DNA from: Verminephrobacter eiseniae EF01-2
GTDB taxonomy: Bacteria; Pseudomonadota; Gammaproteobacteria; Burkholderiales; Burkholderiaceae_C
Direction of reading: 5' to 3'
NCBI RefSeq assembly: GCF_000015565.1
Contig: NC_008786.1
Span: 3,584,501 to 3,648,500, forward strand
Length of the DNA: 64,000 bases
Part shown: positions 38,333-49,282 of the stretch, one piece after another
How positions within the stretch are numbered: position 1 is the first letter of the stretch
How the letters are laid out: each line of letters opens with the position of its first letter
The notes under the pieces: model-generated
The model's database searches: none
The model's input: only the letters and a program-made list of their open reading frames with translations
Told to the model about the DNA's origin: nothing
Program-made: the position numbers and the translations under genes

Positions 38333-38824
38333 CTACGACGGGCCAGGGGCGATGGCGTCAGCATTGCCGGTGCCCGGTCTGGCGCGCGAATATACCGCAC
38401 GGCGCAGATCGAGCCAGCGCTCGGGCTGGCTCGATCGCTCCAGCCACAGCCAGATGCGGCGCCGTTCCATCGGACGCACGCACAGCCACAACTGCGTTTG
38501 CATGTCCAAAAGAACCTCGGGCGGCCCGGAAAGTGGCCATGAAATCGCCCCGGGCCTGTTCGTCTCCAACGCCCAGGCCTGGCCATCCCAGTGGATCAGC
38601 CCGGAGAACTGGCCGAGCCAAAAATGCAATGCACCGGACAGCGCCAGCAGCCACAGGCCAGCGGCGATCCAACCCGCTGCCCATGCAGACCGCGCCCCCA
38701 ACACCACCCAAGCCGCAAGGACCATGGCGCTGCCCAGCAGCCAAAACACGAGCAGCGCGCCCAGGACGGCGCTGCGCTGCAACGGATACTGCACCGCAGG
38801 CGGGTGCCGTGAGCGTGGGGTCAT
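38333..38824 (-). CDS. Hypothetical membrane protein between fabF and rpoE
   Basis: 163 aa, function unknown. Two adjacent hydrophobic helices (SAVLGALLVFWLLGSAMVLAAWVVL, about 18-42, and AAGWIAAGLWLLALSGALHFWLG, about 49-71), then a soluble Trp-rich part with LIHWDGQAWALE, WPLSGPPEVLLDMQTQLWLCV and ERRRIWLWLERSSQPERW. The helix pair plus short cytoplasmic domain resembles YgfX/CptA proteins, but I cannot confirm that. It ends 26 bp before rpoE, in the same direction. Confidence 0.65.
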   Translation of the reverse strand: MTPRSRHPPAVQYPLQRSAVLGALLVFWLLGSAMVLAAWVVLGARSAWAAGWIAAGLWLLALSGALHFWLGQFSGLIHWDGQAWALETNRPGAISWPLSGPPEVLLDMQTQLWLCVRPMERRRIWLWLERSSQPERWLDLRRAVYSRARPGTGNADAIAPGPS

Positions 38825-38925
38825 GCCGTAGTCCGGTCATGCGACATGGCCGAACCCATGGTCGGGCTTTGGCGCAAGTCCAAATCCAAATCCTGGCCGC
38901 TCTCGTAATGTCTGGCCAGCGGCGA

Positions 38926-40442
<1,517 letters not shown>

Positions 40443-40510
40443 CTAGCGGCTTGGAAGACCTGCCCCCGAGCCGCCCGCCGTCCGGATGAAGCGGCGTCGA
40501 CTTTCGTCAT

Positions 40511-41278
40511 TTACATATACAGGCCGCCATTGACATGCAACTCCTGGCCTGTCACATAGCCGGCCTCGGGGGACGCCAGATAGGCCACCGCATGAGCGAT
40601 GTCTGCCGGCTGGCCCAGATGCCCGAGCGCGATCTGCATTTGCAGCGCTTTTTTCTGTTCTTCGGGCAGTTGCGCCGTCATCTCGGTGGCGATGAAGCCA
40701 GGGGCCACGCAGTTGACCGTGATGCTGCGGCTGCCCAGTTCGCGGGCCAGGGCGCGGGTCATGCCGGCGACGCCGGCCTTGGCCGCTGCATAGTTGGCCT
40801 GCCCCGGGTTGCCCATGGAGCCGACCACGCTGGAGATGCTGATGATGCGCCCGAAACGCTGCTTCATCATCGGACGGATGGCGGCGCGGCTGACGCGGAA
40901 AACGGCCTTCAGATTGGTGTCGAGCACCGCATCCCAATCTTCATCCTTCATGCGCATGGCCAGGGTGTCGCGCGTGATGCCGGCGTTGTTCACCAGCACC
41001 TGCAAGCCGCCTTGATGCCGGGCGATGGTGTCGATCAGCGCTTCGATGGCGGCGCCGTCGTTCACATTCAGCCGCGCACCCCGGCAGCCGGGATAGGCCG
41101 CCAATACCTGGCTGACGTGCTCGGCGCCTTGGTCCGTGGTGGCCGTGCCGACCACTTGGTAGCCGCGCCGCGCCAGTTCCAGCGCAATCGCCGCACCAAT
41201 GCCGCGCGATGCGCCCGTGACCAGCGCCACTGACGGTGATGCCTGCGGTACGGGTGCCGCCATTGTCGATTGCGTCAT
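40511..41278 (-). CDS. fabG: 3-oxoacyl-ACP reductase
   Basis: NADPH-dependent reduction step of fatty acid elongation; SDR family. 255 aa. TGASRGIGAAIA (cofactor loop), NNAGITRD, SSVVGSMGNPGQANYAAAKAG (catalytic Ser, Tyr, Lys), VAPGFIATEMT. Overlaps the fabD stop as ATGA. The first ~13 residues (MTQSTMAAPVPQA) are a short extension. Confidence 0.96.
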   Translation of the reverse strand: MTQSTMAAPVPQASPSVALVTGASRGIGAAIALELARRGYQVVGTATTDQGAEHVSQVLAAYPGCRGARLNVNDGAAIEALIDTIARHQGGLQVLVNNAGITRDTLAMRMKDEDWDAVLDTNLKAVFRVSRAAIRPMMKQRFGRIISISSVVGSMGNPGQANYAAAKAGVAGMTRALARELGSRSITVNCVAPGFIATEMTAQLPEEQKKALQMQIALGHLGQPADIAHAVAYLASPEAGYVTGQELHVNGGLYM

Positions 41279-42225
41279 GCCAACAACTCCCGGGTTTTGG
41301 CCAATGTGGCCAGATCAAACAATGCCGCGCCGACCAACTCGGGGGCTATGCGCCGGGTCAGGCCCGTCAGCACCTGGCCCGGACCGCATTCGACGATGTG
41401 GGTGGCGCCCCGCGCCTGGAGCGCCTGCACGCATTCCACCCAGCGCACAGGGCTGAATGCCTGGCGGTACAGCGCCTGGCCAATCGCGGCGGCATCTTGC
41501 CGGACGGCCACATCCACGTTGTTGACCACCGCCATGGCGGGGCTTGCGAGGGTGATGCCGGCCAGCGCCGCGCGCAGTTTGTGCGCGGCCGGCTGCATCA
41601 GGCTGCAATGGAAGGGCGCGGACACCGGCAGCGGCAACGCACGCTTGGCGCCTGCGGCCTTGAGCAGTGCGCAGGCTTTGGCGACACCGGCCTGGGTGCC
41701 GGCAATCACGGTTTGGACGGGATCATTGAAATTGACCGCCTCCACCACCTCGGTCGAGCCGGCGCCAAACGCTGCCGAGGCCTCGGCGCAACCGGCGATG
41801 ACCCGGGGGGCCGGCAGCCCCAGGATGGCCGCCATCGCCCCCGTGCCCAGCGGCACCGCCTCTTGCATGGCCGCAGCCCGCAGCCGCACCAGGGGGACGG
41901 CCTGGGCCAGCGTCAGCACCCCTGCGGCCACCAGGGCCGAATACTCGCCCAGCGAATGCCCGGCCAGCGCCACCGGGTCGGCCCCGCCCTCGGCGCGCCA
42001 GACGCGCCAAGCCGCCACCCCGGCCACCAGCATCACCGGCTGGGTGTTGGTGGTCAGGGCCAGCGCCTCCTGGGGGCCTTGCCCGATCAGGCGGCCCAGA
42101 TCCTCACCCAGGGCCTCGGAGGCTTCCTGCAGGGTCTGCGCCACCGCCGGGTGCCCTTCCCAGCCATCGAGCATGCCCACCGATTGCGAGCCCTGTCCCG
42201 GAAAGACAAATGCAAAAGATTTCAT
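41275..42225 (-). CDS. fabD: Malonyl-CoA:ACP transacylase
   Basis: Loads malonate onto ACP. 316 aa. MKSFAFVFPGQGSQSVGM, nucleophile Ser91 in LAGHSLGEYSALVAAG, active-site His in VSAPFHCSLMQPA, and ECGPGQVLTGL. The start at 42225 is the family start; upstream reading (to 42717) overlaps fabH and is not real. Next gene fabG overlaps. Confidence 0.96.
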   Translation of the reverse strand: MKSFAFVFPGQGSQSVGMLDGWEGHPAVAQTLQEASEALGEDLGRLIGQGPQEALALTTNTQPVMLVAGVAAWRVWRAEGGADPVALAGHSLGEYSALVAAGVLTLAQAVPLVRLRAAAMQEAVPLGTGAMAAILGLPAPRVIAGCAEASAAFGAGSTEVVEAVNFNDPVQTVIAGTQAGVAKACALLKAAGAKRALPLPVSAPFHCSLMQPAAHKLRAALAGITLASPAMAVVNNVDVAVRQDAAAIGQALYRQAFSPVRWVECVQALQARGATHIVECGPGQVLTGLTRRIAPELVGAALFDLATLAKTRELLA

Positions 42226-42284
42226 CGAGCATCCACGAGCATCAAAGAACCACGCCACAGCGCTTATCGCTACTTCACCGTTGG

Positions 42285-43262
42285 CTACAACTTCAAGAGC
42301 ACAGCGCCCCAGGTGAAGCCGCCACCCACCGCCTGGAGCAACAGGGTCTGGCCCGGCTTGACCCGGCCCATGCGCACCGCATGGTCGAGCGCCAGAGGAA
42401 TCGATGCCGCCGAAGTATTGCCATGCTGATCGAGCGTGACCACCATTTTGTCCATGCCCATCTTCAGCCTGCGGGCCGTGCCCTGCATGATGCGAATGTT
42501 GGCCTGGTGCGGAATCAGCCAGTCGACATCCGCAGGCTTCAGACCGGCCTTGGCCAAGACCGCATGGGCTGCTTGTTCGAGCACGCCGATGGCCAGTTTG
42601 AACACCGCCTGCCCATCCATCTTCAGCACCGGATCGCCCAGCACCTGGCCGCCCGAGACGTTGCCCGGCACGCACAGGATACCGACATGCTTGCCATCGG
42701 CCTTCAGGTCGCTGCACAGGATGCCCGGCGTCGCACTCGCCTGCAGCACCACGGCGCCGGCGCCATCGCCAAACAGCACGCAGGTCGTTCGGTCATTGAA
42801 ATCCAGAATCCGGCTGAAGACTTCCGCGCCGACGACCAGCGCGCAGTTGGCCGCGCCGGCCCGCACCATGGAATCGGCCACCGACAGCGCATAGACGAAG
42901 CCGCTGCACACGGCCTGCAGGTCGAACGCCGGGCAGCCATTGGCGCCGAGCTTGTTTTGCAAGATGCAGGCCGCTGCGGGAAAGACCATGTCCGGCGTCG
43001 ACGTGGCGACGATGATCAGATCGATGTCCGTCGCCTGCAAGCCGGCTGCCTGCAAAGCCAGGCGCGCCGCTTGCAGGGCCAGGTCGCTGCTGCTGACATC
43101 GGGCGCAGCGAAATGGCGCGCCCGGATGCCGGTGCGCTCGACAATCCATTCGTCCGAGGTCTCGATGCCGCGCTGGCCCAGTTCGGCAACCAGATCGGCG
43201 TTGGTCAGCCGGCGCGGGGGCAAGTAGCTGCCGGTGCCGATAATGCGGGAGTAGCGTCTCAT
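42285..43262 (-). CDS. fabH: 3-oxoacyl-ACP synthase III
   Basis: Initiates fatty acid synthesis from an acyl-CoA primer and malonyl-ACP. 325 aa. Catalytic Cys119 in [14 protein letters not shown], His in [10 protein letters not shown] and Asn in [31 protein letters not shown] at the start. ATGA overlap with the plsX stop. Confidence 0.97.
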   Translation of the reverse strand: MRRYSRIIGTGSYLPPRRLTNADLVAELGQRGIETSDEWIVERTGIRARHFAAPDVSSSDLALQAARLALQAAGLQATDIDLIIVATSTPDMVFPAAACILQNKLGANGCPAFDLQAVCSGFVYALSVADSMVRAGAANCALVVGAEVFSRILDFNDRTTCVLFGDGAGAVVLQASATPGILCSDLKADGKHVGILCVPGNVSGGQVLGDPVLKMDGQAVFKLAIGVLEQAAHAVLAKAGLKPADVDWLIPHQANIRIMQGTARRLKMGMDKMVVTLDQHGNTSAASIPLALDHAVRMGRVKPGQTLLLQAVGGGFTWGAVLLKL

Positions 43263-44314
43263 CGATGGGTCGTCGCCGCAATGTCAGGCTTGGGCTGGGC
43301 ATCGGCAGGCGCCAACAGCGGCGCTGCATGCGCAATCCGGGCACGGACACGGTCGAGCAGGTTGTTGCGGGCTGCATCATACGCCCGGTTCAGGGCCTGC
43401 TCGAAAGCCATTGCGTCGGCCGACCCATGGCTCTTGAAGACCAAGCCGCGCAGGCCCAGCAGCGCTGCGCCGTTGTAACGGCGGTAGTCCATGCGCTTCA
43501 TCAGCGCTTGCAAAACCGGGTAGGCGACGATGGCCGCCATCTTGGCAAAAACATGGCGCGAGAACTCGATCTTGAGCGCGCCGATGATCATCGCCGCCAG
43601 ACCCTCGCTGGCCTTGAGCGCCACATTGCCGACGAAGCCGTCGCACACCACGATGTCGACGGAGCCCTTGAAAATGTCATCGCCTTCGACATTGCCGTGG
43701 AAATTCAAATCCCCGCACTGGGCGGCAGAGCGCAGCAGCTCGCCGGCGCGTTTGATGATTTCGCTGCCCTTGATGGCCTCCTGGCCGATGTTGAGCAGGC
43801 CCACCGTAGGCTCGCCGCCTTCCTGGAGCGCCGACACCAGGGCCGAGCCCATTACCGCAAACTGCAACAGATGCTCGGCCGAGCAATCGACATTGGCGCC
43901 CAGATCGAGCACCGTGGTGGCGCCGCCCCGGGCGTTGGGCAGTTGGGTGGCGATGGCCGGGCGGTCGATACCGTCGAGCGTTTTGAGCAGATAGCGGGCA
44001 ATCGCCATCAGCGCGCCGGTGTTGCCGGCCGAGACAGCGGCCGAGGCCGCGCCATCCTTGACCTGCTGTATCGCCACGCGCATCGAAGAATCCTTCTTCT
44101 TGCGCAAGGCCACCTCCACCGAGTCGTCCATCGCCACCACTTCGGTGGCCGCCACCAGGGCGGCGCGGGCATGCGTGAACGAGCGCAGGCTGTCGGTCTG
44201 GCCGACCAGCAGCAAGCGGGCATCCGGATGATGGTCGAGAAACGCGCGGCACGCCGCGAGCGTGACGCGGGGGCCATGGTCGCCCCCCATGCAGTCAACG
44301 GCCAGTGTGATCAT
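43259..44314 (-). CDS. plsX: Phosphate acyltransferase PlsX
   Basis: Makes acyl-phosphate from acyl-ACP for phospholipid synthesis. 351 aa, starting [61 protein letters not shown] and [15 protein letters not shown] sequence ([21 protein letters not shown]) are family hallmarks. Its first ~16 codons and the 53 bp upstream are duplicated at 47708-47808. Confidence 0.96.
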   Translation of the reverse strand: MITLAVDCMGGDHGPRVTLAACRAFLDHHPDARLLLVGQTDSLRSFTHARAALVAATEVVAMDDSVEVALRKKKDSSMRVAIQQVKDGAASAAVSAGNTGALMAIARYLLKTLDGIDRPAIATQLPNARGGATTVLDLGANVDCSAEHLLQFAVMGSALVSALQEGGEPTVGLLNIGQEAIKGSEIIKRAGELLRSAAQCGDLNFHGNVEGDDIFKGSVDIVVCDGFVGNVALKASEGLAAMIIGALKIEFSRHVFAKMAAIVAYPVLQALMKRMDYRRYNGAALLGLRGLVFKSHGSADAMAFEQALNRAYDAARNNLLDRVRARIAHAAPLLAPADAQPKPDIAATTHR

Positions 44315-44441
44315 GGGCGACTTGTCCGGCCAACGCAGCCGGTCGGAAAGTGATGGCGACGGTCAAAGCGAAGGCCCGGGCTACGGTGGCAGCAGTAGCG
44401 TCGGGCCTATGGACGAGCCTTGATCGCGCGCGGCGAGAAAG

Positions 44442-44624
44442 TCAGGCTTCAGACTTGGGTTTGAGCACCTGGCGGCCACGATAAAACCCGTTCGGACTGA
44501 TGTGATGGCGCAGATGCACTTCACCGCTGGTGGGTTCCACGGCAATGCCGGGCAGCGCCAGCGCATTGTGCGAGCGGTGCATGCCGCGCTTGGACGGGGA
44601 TTTCTTGTTTTGCTGGACAGCCAT
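44442..44624 (-). CDS. rpmF: 50S ribosomal protein L32
   Basis: 60 aa, [22 protein letters not shown]. No zinc-ribbon cysteines, so the C-minus form of L32. Preceded by GGAG-type Shine-Dalgarno on the minus strand. In related genomes yceD lies directly upstream; here that place is taken by the accessory segment that begins just beyond 44625, and yceD is at 56081. The promoter must therefore lie in 44625-44859. Confidence 0.96.
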   Translation of the reverse strand: MAVQQNKKSPSKRGMHRSHNALALPGIAVEPTSGEVHLRHHISPNGFYRGRQVLKPKSEA

Positions 44625-44859
44625 GGCGGCTCCTGATCTTCAAGGTTGGTGGAAAACGCGACCGGCCCATCGAGACACCCAGGCAGGGCAGGGGCTGCGC
44701 GCGAAGCCAGCGACTATAGCACCCAATCCGAACACCCGATTCGGGGCACAGGGCAGCCGGTTCGCTGCCTTGCCAGCGGATTGCAGTTGCCACAGATTGT
44801 AGTTACCATTGGTTTCGTTTCAGACACGTCGTTGCATATAGATCGACACAGGAGCGAAC

Positions 44860-47574
44860 ATGAAGACAACCCTACGGACCATGGCAGTTGCAGTTTTGGC
44901 CAGCGCGCTGTTGGCCGCCTGCGGAGGCGGCACGCAGGCGCCACCGGGTTCAGCGCCCGTCGCAGAGGCACCATCGAGCACGCCGCCCATCGCAGAGGCG
45001 CCACCGAGCGCACCGGCTGCTTCCGTGAAGCGCTTCCAACTCGAAGAGGTCAAGCCGGCGGAGGTGGTGATACTGTCGCTCCAAGACCTCGGCCTTCCTG
45101 CCGACGCCGACAGCGTCACCCCGTCGGGGGCCATATCGAATGCCTTGCTGATGGATGGGACGCTGCGCTTTTCCACCCCGGGCGACACGGGCGAAGACCA
45201 GGAGGCGACGCTGGAGATCAAGAGCGGCGCTGCAACGACCATAAGCCATGTGCTGATCAGATCACAGCGGCTGACTGCCGCACAGGCCTACGACGACGGG
45301 CCAGAGGAAGATGGCTTGCCGATTCCTGAGTCCCCGCCTCTGACCGTTGACGGCTTGGGGCCGAACAACACCATCACGGGCGCCCCATTGACATTCAGGT
45401 TGCAAGGCATAGGCGCGCTTGACCTGAAAGACAAAAGCAAAGGGCTGGTCATGGACAAGAACAATAACGTGCTTGGTCGTCTGGAGGATTTTTGGTCTTT
45501 CAATCCGACCGATTCCAGCTTTTCAATCTCCGTTTCGGCCATGCAACGCTTGCTCCACACGTTGCCGAGTGGCGATCTGAATCTGGGGCTGAACTTCGTT
45601 TCCAAAGACGCTGAGTTTGCGGTTAACTATGACATGCTGGTGATCAAGCAAGGCGCGAAGGTGTCGGGCAGATTGCAGTCGCTCAACGGCGATTCGGTCA
45701 CCATGTTCGCGGGCCGCAAGATCTTGCTCAAAGGTTACAACGAACAGATGAGGGCCGAGGCCGTGGTCGATGCCAATGGCACCTTCACCTTCGAGAATGT
45801 GATTCCCGATACCTATTTTCTGACCTGGAACGACCTGCGCAATCCGTATATCGTCAGTGGCAGTATGGCGATTTTCAAAAACACCACACAAGCCAGCGTC
45901 ACGCTGGTGGTGCCGCCGAACATGTTGGAGGCCAACACCAGCAGCGCCAAGCTGGCCGCGCAGCGGGCGGGAGCCGGCACCCCATTGTCATACGTGTCGG
46001 GCTACGTGACACAAGACGGCACACCGCCGCCGCCACGCGATATCGGCACTACCGAGATCACGCCGTCGGCCCGCTCTGCGACGCGCGCCGCAGATGGGGC
46101 CAGCGCGACCTTCAGCGCCACCTCAAACGGGCTAGGCCAAGACGTTATTACAAATATCAACTTTACGGTGCCGGTCGGCACCAAGAGCGTCGGCGTCAAA
46201 ATGACCGTGTTTACCTATGAGTATCCACAGTACACGAGACAGCAGAGCATCTACAACGATACTTGGGCGTACTCGGTCGTAGGGTTGCCAGCCACAGGTC
46301 TTTCGGCCAATGGTTTAGTGAACCATTCGCATTACACCCAGGGCCGCACGAGTAAGACCGTGTGCGTGGACGTGACCGAGCAGACCAGGAACGCCGCGCT
46401 CACCGTCAGCGGTTTTGTGCGTGCCATCAATATCGGCGACTATCTCCTGCCAACCACCACGACGGTCGAGTTGACCCTGGCATGCAAGGGGCTCAGCGTT
46501 TCGTCGGCCCGTTTCTTGTCGCCGAATGCCAATGCCCATCCGGTACTCAACCCCATCAGGACTGGCGCCAACCTGCCTGGGCCTTACCTGTCGATTCAGC
46601 AAAGTGACGCCTTGCCTTTTGGGCCTTACCGGTTGATTCAGCGAAGCGGTAGCGGCGCCAGCCACACCATACCGCTCGAAATCACCTATAAGCCAGCCGA
46701 TGCGAAGATCACCGAAGTGCATATTGGTATCTCTCCGGATGGCGGTGATCCGGCTTTTGCTGCCGACAATTTGTTGGGGCAAGCGCATACCACCGACACC
46801 CCAGGCAAGATCAAGTTCCCCAGGCTTTCCCTGCCCACCTTCGCTGGCAGCATGCTCAATGGAAAGCTGGCCGTCACGGTCCGTATCGCAGGCACGGTCG
46901 GTGATACGCCCGCAATAAGCTCCGATCCCGCCGAGGGCGGGAAGGTCGAATTCGACGGCGCGACGGCATTTACGCCGCTCTATCTTGCAGCAGATGTTGC
47001 CAGTTTGTCGGGGCGACGCTATGGCTCGCGCGATGCCGGCGGTGACTCATGGGCCACTCAACGAACCATCAACTGGCTTAGCAACAAACCTTACCGTTTC
47101 GACGACATCAGCGGCAAGCATGTCACCCAGACTGCGAATGGGCGCTCCATTCTCGGCCATGAGGGCCACAGTGATGGCCAGCAGATCGACATGCGCTATG
47201 CCGACGGCCGGGGCGGCTTTGGCGACGCGCTGGGCGGGCAGGGTAATGGCGCGCAAATCAAAAAACTGATCGACGATGCTGCGGCCGAGGTGGCAGGCAA
47301 TGCGGCGCAAAAACCCTCACTGTCCGCATTGCAGGCGTGGATTGCCGCGAACCGCGCACTGCTCGACCGTGAGGCGGCACACGCTTCCACCCGCGTCATC
47401 TATATCGGAGACTCGTTCATCGAGCATGTGCTGATTGACGCGAAATTTCCGCCCGGTGCATCGGCCGCGTCAACTACGATTCCTGGCGTGACGGCATGGA
47501 CCAAACCAGCAAAGGTTCGCACCGAAGCTGGCCACCTGAGCCACTGGCATATAAGCATCTCAGCGCGCCCATAA
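44860..47574 (+). CDS. Large lipoprotein with C-terminal LAS-type metallopeptidase domain
   Basis: 904 aa. Signal peptide and lipobox LLAAC, lipidated Cys21, then a Pro/Ala-rich linker (about 25-55). Residues ~55-700 look like beta-rich domains with Gly/Asn turns; one has a Cna-like phrase (AEAVVDANGTFTFENVIPDTYFLTW, about 302-326). Near the C-terminus H770-S-D-G-Q-Q-I-D777-M-R-Y and H895-W-H897 match the H-x6-D ... H-x-H zinc site of LAS peptidases (MepA, VanX, M15), which cut peptidoglycan cross-links or D-Ala-D-Ala. I infer an envelope-anchored murein hydrolase; substrate unproven. AGGAGCG precedes the ATG. Confidence 0.72.
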   Translation: MKTTLRTMAVAVLASALLAACGGGTQAPPGSAPVAEAPSSTPPIAEAPPSAPAASVKRFQLEEVKPAEVVILSLQDLGLPADADSVTPSGAISNALLMDGTLRFSTPGDTGEDQEATLEIKSGAATTISHVLIRSQRLTAAQAYDDGPEEDGLPIPESPPLTVDGLGPNNTITGAPLTFRLQGIGALDLKDKSKGLVMDKNNNVLGRLEDFWSFNPTDSSFSISVSAMQRLLHTLPSGDLNLGLNFVSKDAEFAVNYDMLVIKQGAKVSGRLQSLNGDSVTMFAGRKILLKGYNEQMRAEAVVDANGTFTFENVIPDTYFLTWNDLRNPYIVSGSMAIFKNTTQASVTLVVPPNMLEANTSSAKLAAQRAGAGTPLSYVSGYVTQDGTPPPPRDIGTTEITPSARSATRAADGASATFSATSNGLGQDVITNINFTVPVGTKSVGVKMTVFTYEYPQYTRQQSIYNDTWAYSVVGLPATGLSANGLVNHSHYTQGRTSKTVCVDVTEQTRNAALTVSGFVRAINIGDYLLPTTTTVELTLACKGLSVSSARFLSPNANAHPVLNPIRTGANLPGPYLSIQQSDALPFGPYRLIQRSGSGASHTIPLEITYKPADAKITEVHIGISPDGGDPAFAADNLLGQAHTTDTPGKIKFPRLSLPTFAGSMLNGKLAVTVRIAGTVGDTPAISSDPAEGGKVEFDGATAFTPLYLAADVASLSGRRYGSRDAGGDSWATQRTINWLSNKPYRFDDISGKHVTQTANGRSILGHEGHSDGQQIDMRYADGRGGFGDALGGQGNGAQIKKLIDDAAAEVAGNAAQKPSLSALQAWIAANRALLDREAAHASTRVIYIGDSFIEHVLIDAKFPPGASAASTTIPGVTAWTKPAKVRTEAGHLSHWHISISARP

Positions 47575-47707
47575 GGGTTTGGTGATTGTCTTGGCGTGGC
47601 GGGAGCAGAAAATCACAAGGCCGGCGCCTGAACGCATCGCATGACACACAAGCCATTGCGCGACATGCTGGTGAGCGCTGCGGACACCGACGACGGGCGA
47701 GCATGAT

Positions 47708-47755
47708 GCGGGGGTCGTGGTCGCCCCCCATGCAGTCATCAGCCAGTGCGATCAT
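47708..47755 (-). pseudogene. plsX 5' fragment
   Basis: Reads MIALADDCMGGDHDPRIM on the minus strand, against [18 protein letters not shown] in intact plsX. Only the first ~16 codons survive. Together with the 53 bp upstream (47756-47808) it matches 44267-44367 at a constant offset of 3441 bp, showing that the tandem duplication included the plsX start. Confidence 0.88.
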
Positions 47756-47808
47756 GGGCGATTTGTCCGGCCAACGCAGCCGGCCGGAAAGTGATGGCGA
47801 CGGTCAAA
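47708..47808. repeat. 101-bp duplicate of the plsX start region
   Basis: Copy of 44267-44367 with only a few mismatches, ending at the shared GGCGACGGTCAAA. Right after it, the sequence jumps to the region just upstream of the lipoprotein start (CTTCAGACA...ATCGACGCAGGAGC, compare 44819-44856), so the rpmF gene and its flanks (about 450 bp) are missing from this copy. The rest of the gap 47575-47856 shows no gene. Confidence 0.88.
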
Positions 47809-47856
47809 AATGTGCTTCAGACAGGCCGGCGCACATCGATCGACGCAGGAGCGGAT

Positions 47857-49149
47857 ATGAAGGCAACCCTACTGACCATGGCAGTTTCAGCCAGCGCGCT
47901 GTTGGCCGCCTGCGGAGGCGGCACGCAGGCGCCACCGGGTTCACCGCCCGTCGCAGAAAAGCCATCGGACACAGCACTGGCCGCAGAGGTGCCGCTGAGC
48001 ACTCCGCCCGCTTCCGTGAAGCACATCCAACTCGAAGAGGTCAAGCCGGCGGAGGTGGTGATACTGTCGCTCCAAGACCTCGACCTTCCTGCCGACGCCG
48101 ACAGCGTCACCCCGTCGGGGGCCATATCGAATGCCTTGCTGATGGATGGGACGCTGCGCTTTTCCACCCCGGGCGACACGGGCGAAGACCAGGAGGCGAC
48201 GCTGGAGATCAAGAGCGGCGCTGCAACGACCATAAGCCATGTGCTGATCAGATCACAGCGGCTGACTGCCGCACAGGCCTACGACGACGGGCCAGGGGAG
48301 GAAGGCTTGCCGGTTCCTGTCCGCCCGCGCCTGACCGTTGACGGCTTGGGGCCGAACAACACCATCACGGACGCCCCATTGACATTCAGGTTGCAAGGCG
48401 TAGGCGCGCTTGACCTGAAAGACGATAGCAAAGGGCTGATCATCGGCGCGAACAATGTCAGGGTTCGCCTGAAGGATTTCTGGTCCTTCAATCCAGTCGA
48501 TTCCAGCTTTTCGATCTCCGGCCCGGCCATGCAGCGATTGCTCAGCGCGCTGCCGAATGGCGCTCTGACCATAGGGCTGAACTTCGTTTCCAAGGACGGC
48601 GAGTTTACAGCTTCTTATGACATGCTGGCGATCAGGCGGGGCGCGAAGGTGTCGGGCAGATTGCAGTCGCTCAACGGCGATCCGGTCACCACATTCGCCG
48701 GCCGCAAAATCTTGCTCAAGGGTTACGACGCACAGATGAGGGCCGAGACCGTGGTCGATGCCAATGGCACCTTCATCTTTGACAATGTGATTTCCGATAC
48801 CTATTTTCTGACCTGGAACGACCTGCGCAATCCGTATATCGTCGGTGGCAGTATGGCGATTTACCAGGACACCACACAAGCCAGCGTCACGCTGGTGGTG
48901 CCGCCGAACATGTTGGCGGCCGGCACCAGCAGCGCCGGACTGGCCGCGCAGCGGGCGGGAGCCGGCACTCCATTGTCATACGTGTCGGGCTACGCGACAC
49001 AAGACGGCACACCGCCGCCGCCACGCGATATCGGCACTACCGAGATCACGCCGTCGGCCCGCTCTGCGACGCGCGCCGCAGAGGGGGCCAGCGCGACCTC
49101 AAACGCGGAATCTGGATCTGAGGCTGAACTTCGTTTCCAAAGACGCTGA
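47857..49149 (+). CDS. Truncated second copy of the large lipoprotein
   Basis: 430 aa. Lipobox LLAAC with Cys19, then a colinear match to residues ~1-430 of the protein at 44860 (offset 2991 bp through much of it). It stops after SATRAAEGASATSNAESGSE, where the DNA jumps to a fragment homologous to an earlier part of the gene in another frame. The LAS peptidase end is absent. It may still be made and exported as a lipoprotein, or may be a pseudogene. Within it, 48084-48295 is identical to 45093-45304, while flanking parts differ at many positions. AGGAGCG precedes the ATG, as in copy 1. Confidence 0.7.
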   Translation: MKATLLTMAVSASALLAACGGGTQAPPGSPPVAEKPSDTALAAEVPLSTPPASVKHIQLEEVKPAEVVILSLQDLDLPADADSVTPSGAISNALLMDGTLRFSTPGDTGEDQEATLEIKSGAATTISHVLIRSQRLTAAQAYDDGPGEEGLPVPVRPRLTVDGLGPNNTITDAPLTFRLQGVGALDLKDDSKGLIIGANNVRVRLKDFWSFNPVDSSFSISGPAMQRLLSALPNGALTIGLNFVSKDGEFTASYDMLAIRRGAKVSGRLQSLNGDPVTTFAGRKILLKGYDAQMRAETVVDANGTFIFDNVISDTYFLTWNDLRNPYIVGGSMAIYQDTTQASVTLVVPPNMLAAGTSSAGLAAQRAGAGTPLSYVSGYATQDGTPPPPRDIGTTEITPSARSATRAAEGASATSNAESGSEAELRFQRR

Positions 49150-49256
49150 GTTTGCGGTTGACCATGACATGCGGGTGACCAGGCAGGGTGCGCAGGTGTC
49201 GGGCAGATTGCCGTCGCGCAACGGCGATCCGGTCACCACGTTCGCCGGCCGCAAGA
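49113..49256 (+). repeat. Third, partial copy of the lipoprotein gene
   Basis: The plus-strand frame different from copy 2 reads LNFVSKDAEFAVDHDM and VSGRLPSRNGDPVTTFAGRK, matching residues ~243-288 of the first lipoprotein (about 45580-45723). It starts inside the last codons of copy 2 and ends at GGCCGCAAGA. It codes for no complete product. Confidence 0.85.
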
Positions 49257-49282
49257 CTATGCACTTCATCAGCGTATGCTCC

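Noticed and set aside
47586..48341. 251-codon plus frame overlapping the second lipoprotein
   Set aside because: Out-of-frame reading of the duplicated lipoprotein start; the lipobox frame at 47857 is the real one.
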